Source: Aulostomus chinensis
Taxonomy: Eukaryota > Chordata > Actinopteri > Syngnathiformes > Aulostomidae
Direction: 5' to 3'
Assembly (NCBI GenBank): GCA_037954235.1
Contig: JBBMOA010000002.1
Span: 15,819,009 to 15,883,008, forward strand
Length of the DNA stretch: 64,000 nucleotides
Below the pieces are notes generated by a model. It did not search any database and was not told where the DNA came from. It saw only the letters and a list, made by a program, of their open reading frames with translations. Position numbers and translations under genes: made by a program. This document shows, one piece after another, positions 60,152 through 64,000 of this stretch (its first letter is position 1; each line of letters begins with the position of its first letter).

Positions 60152-63100
60152 TAATAATAATGTTTTTGGGGGTGTTTTTAGAATGCGGAAGTTTTGAAGT
60201 CTTATTTTGTACCTTGGAGCCCATGTATTTGTCTTGAAATAAGAAACAGTGTCGTGTTATTTTTAAATAATGGGACAAATTGCAGAAAAAGTCAGGCAGC
60301 AAAGTAGCAATTATTACATTTTTGGAGAGGATGAGAAGCTACAACATTTGGTATTGTTTTCATAACCTGAAGTATAAGGATTTATTGAATTGTTGATTGA
60401 ACAAAGAATATGATGATGTTCAATTTTAGTTGTTTTGTTTTTTGTGATGGACTTTCTACTTGATCTTGCTCCATCTTGGCTGTTTATCTAATGCCTTTAA
60501 GTAACATGAACTGATGAACCCCTTGTATTTGTAGCAGGAACTGAATTGTCAGGTGAGCTTCACCTTGCGCGTTTCCCTAAAACACTGACAAACTACAAAT
60601 CTGTATTTTGGAGCTAGTACCCTAAAACTTTCCTTACTGGAGGCATCTTTGGCACCTTTTCCACACTGGCACGCCTGAAGAATGAGAGCATCACAGGGGA
60701 ATGGTAAAAGTCTTCGTAAAGCAATGCAAAAGAGTTCTTTGCTGTTAATTTTAATCTATCCGCAATGATTTGCTGGATATTTTGTGTCAAAATGAGGCTG
60801 GAATTATGTCTGTGCATCTATGTGCAATTTTCTCATGTTCTTTTCCCCCTCTCGCCTCTCTTCTGTGCAGCTTTATCTTCATTATACTCTTCCATGTGAT
60901 TAAGTCCCCGGTGGTCATGCGCTTTGTAATGCTTTTTAATCTCAAGCTCCATTGTAGAAAATTTGTCTTGAAACTGCCATCTTAATTCCTTTCTGTCCAT
61001 TGACTTTCATATGACATTCATCCCTGCAGCTCTCGTCTGGCGTGGTGTACGGCATGACTGCGTGCTGACAAACGGCGTGGCCATGGTAAGAGGAGGTTAA
61101 ATGACTTGCCTCTAAGACAAGAAGTTCATCATTGCATCTCGTCCGTAATGAAGGTGAAAGATTGCTGGCCTCCGCACCTCTGGGGAAGAAAAATGATCAC
61201 TTTTCCTTTTTAAGGGGGAAAAAGTAAACCCCCACCACACCAGTGTTCCCTGGAGCTGTTCATATATGAAAATATTCTGATGTCCTTATGAGGTGGAATA
61301 TTAGTTTTTGATGATGAAATTCAAATAAGCCAATGCTATCAGTTTTAAAGAGAATATTGATAAATAATTGACAGGAGCCTGATGAGCTCACGCTATGGGT
61401 CATTTTATGAAATGAGGAGTTTTGAATGACTGTGTTTGACTGTCTAAAGACTAAGTAGGACTGCCTCTGGTGCTCCAGAACTGAGATGTATAGATTCTTA
61501 CACTACAGAAGAATATCAGAAGAAGGCTAATTGTTTCAAGTTGATGGAACAATGCCTGCACTTGCTATTCTAGAGCATGATCTAACAGATCTAAGAATAC
61601 GTCTGTAAATATGGAACCGTTTATCCAGGCGACATCAATCTTAACTTGTGCGTCCTGAGAGAGGGCAGTGCCAAATTTGAATTCATTTGGATGAGTGATT
61701 TGTGTTTTTGGCAAACAAAACATTTTATGTTTTCAATTTACTCAAGCGAATAAAAAGGGCGAGGCCCGTAGCAATGACAAAGATGACCATCAGGTTTCTG
61801 GATACAGTTTGAGACTGACACTGCATTAGTCTTGAGGATAAACTACAAAATCTACTGTTGTCATTAAATGGCTTGGCTAACGCTGCAGTTCCACTCGCTG
61901 AGACATCAGCTTGAACAATAACGTGGTTAGATGATAGAGTGGAGAGGCGGCTGTGTGCACATTCCATCAGTTCTCAAAGTTTTATAGAAGTTCAGTTATA
62001 CTTCCAAAAATGGAAGAATATAGAAGTGTGACCTGTTTTGGTTAAAAGTGGAGAAATTTAATCATTGGGGCCTAAGTGGGAAGTAAGAAGAGTGTCAGGA
62101 GTGATTTGCAACAGAAGGGCACCAGAAAGTTTACAAAAATGGTAGTGAGATTAGGATTAGGTAATGAATATATCATGCTTGATAGTTTGGAGAGAGAGCC
62201 GGAGAGGCGAGCTGGTTTGTGCAGAGGAGATATTCTGGGTATATCTGGATAAGGATGCTAAAGACAGAGCTGTCAGACAATAAGCAAAGAGGAAGGCAAA
62301 AGAGGAGGTTCATGAGGGAGGAGGGAGGACATGCAGGTGGAGGTGTAAACGGATGAGGATGCAGAGGACAGGATGAGGTGTCGGACGTTCTGGTGTTGCC
62401 ACCCCTGATGGGAGCAGCTGAGAGGAGAAGAAGAAGAGTTGGGGTTACATGCGTGAAAAGAAAGCTGATGTCAACAGCTTTATCGATTAAAACATTAACA
62501 CACTGGCAAGGAATGAATAAAGCAATATTTCATTTCCTGACTGGAGAGTTTATAAAAGTACTGTATTTTCAGTTCATATTCTTTATATGCATTCTCACTG
62601 AGGCTTGTTTTACACCATTTATGATTATCTTCACAACTATAAATCTCACTCTAAAGAAACTTTGCAAAAAAGCAACACACACAATGACCCACTGCTTTTC
62701 CATTCTCTGTAATGCAAGGCTATAATTGCATCCGTTTTCCCTTTCACGATAGCAGCCCTCAGCGGTGGTCTAATCGGTTAAAAATAGAATCTTATTCCAA
62801 TAATTTCCCACTGTTAAAAAGCAGCAGGGGACAAACGTTATGCTTCTTTTTAATAAGCAAAGACTAAGTGCAGCTGTGAGTGTCACATGGGAACAGAGAG
62901 AACACGCGTGCGATGAGGGTTACATGTATCTCATTACTAGACAACACAATGTTTGACAACTTAATTTGACAGTCAGGAGAGAACAGTTCATCCTTTGTGA
63001 TGTCACAGCATTTAGAGGCAGGGGGCAAAATCTAGCACATCAGTTGTGTTGCTATCGTCTCGATCATTATTATGACAAGTTTTCACTGTAAACTGTACTT

Positions 63101-64000
63101 TTTTCTCAAGGTATAGACAGTTGAGTTAAAAGCAATATCCAGGTTAGCTAGCAGCCAGCTGTCAGCTAAATTACCTCACTGTCACAGACTGTCTCAGAAT
63201 CTGCAACTTGTCTTCTTTTCTCTTTTCTCAGGGCTCCAGACAGCTACACTCACTAACTTTAATCATTTTGTCCCTAGTCTGACACATGAATGACTTTAGG
63301 TTGTTTTCTGTCTCCCTGAAACAATTTGTCTCACAGATGTTTCTAACTTTTGTACTACAGTAAATATTTCCCTTTATTCTAAAGATGATAAATGACAGTG
63401 AGTTACAGAATCTGTGTAGAATTTAAGATAGAGGATTAAATACAAAAAACACAGGTAGTCATATTTAATGAACCGATGTTTGCTTCAAGGATCAAACTCC
63501 CTACCAGCTTTTTCCTGTTATTGTAGAGAAGATAAACATTTTTTTGAATGTCCTCTGAAACGATAAATGCGTGCATTCTCTTCTTGTAGTGTGAGTTCTC
63601 TCGACTGTGAAGCTCTAAAACAGAACCTTCCCAAGCACTTTATAGCTCTTCCATGGAGTGCTGCAGGGGTGAGTTCCTAGACAGACCCTTTATGTTCAGC
63701 TACTTGTGTGTAACCACTTTTTAAAATATTAAGAAAAGCTTAAAAATTCAGGAGTGAGGTATCTACTTGCATATTTTATGCTCGAGAGGAAATGTTGCTA
63801 CAGACCTTATTTCAGGCATTTCATCAAAAACCCATTTAAGATAAGGGAACTAGGAAGTTTGACAACTTATTTCTGGGTTTTAGGACTAATTCTTCAGTCA
63901 TTTTATTGACATAGATAGGTAACGACACAAGGACAACCATTGCTGCTTTTCTTCTGTAGGCTGGGGACATGAATGTTCTCAGGTTGTCCTTCTGTACAAC
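60152..64000. other. Intergenic to window end; no gene recognised
   Basis: Non-repetitive sequence with no coding frame of interest. 61300-61440 and 62740-62830 contain AATAATTGACAGG and ATCTTATTCCAATAATTTCC-like stretches with a conserved look, but this is weak. 62160-62460 is purine-rich. Confidence 0.35.

Overview
The window is vertebrate, and almost certainly teleost, genomic DNA. It is AT-rich and mostly non-coding, with many long (CA)n, (GA)n and poly-C tracts. It carries teleost-type retroposons: a tRNA-derived SINE with a GGAT tail and the 3' ends of L2/CR1/Rex-like LINEs. The only convincing host protein-coding gene is protocadherin 17 (pcdh17, a delta-2 protocadherin) on the minus strand. 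Its large first coding exon (5662-8157) encodes the signal peptide, six cadherin repeats, the membrane segment and the proximal cytoplasmic tail. It ends at a clean splice donor. The remaining cytoplasmic exons were not found and should lie left of position 1.

Layout. 1-5661: the 5' part of pcdh17 intron 1, holding one chimeric SINE, an inverted GT/CA microsatellite pair and several stretches that look like conserved non-coding DNA. 5662-8157: coding exon 1. 8158-8461: 5' leader with a short uORF and a well-formed splice acceptor at its upstream edge. 8462-9208: inferred leader intron. About 9209-10200: inferred upstream leader exon and CpG-rich promoter region, with unassigned ORFs on both strands. 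10200-64000: upstream intergenic sequence with no recognisable host gene, as is common around delta-protocadherins. It holds possible enhancers, microsatellites and old transposons.

Mobile DNA. There are eight copies of one tRNA-derived SINE, four with clear target-site duplications. One copy (minus strand, 38306-40735) is split by a roughly 2 kb hAT-like element, which itself contains a smaller hAT-like element and a (GT)n tract, so the order of insertion can be read. Other elements are a pogo-type DNA transposon remnant with its N-terminal DNA-binding domain (23499-24179), a Myb/SANT-like fragment of PIF/Harbinger type (14946-15143), a MITE-like inverted repeat (14464-14588), a Rex/CR1-like LINE 3' end with a broken reverse transcriptase C-terminus (about 44200-45035), and further LINE tails at about 16010 and 19540.

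I found no new multi-gene system. The most useful leads are a possible short pcdh17 isoform made by reading into intron 1 to a stop followed at once by AATAAA, the chimeric SINE within one target-site duplication, the layered nested insertion, and the candidate regulatory blocks. No alignment or database search was possible, so homology calls rest on recognition of the sequences.
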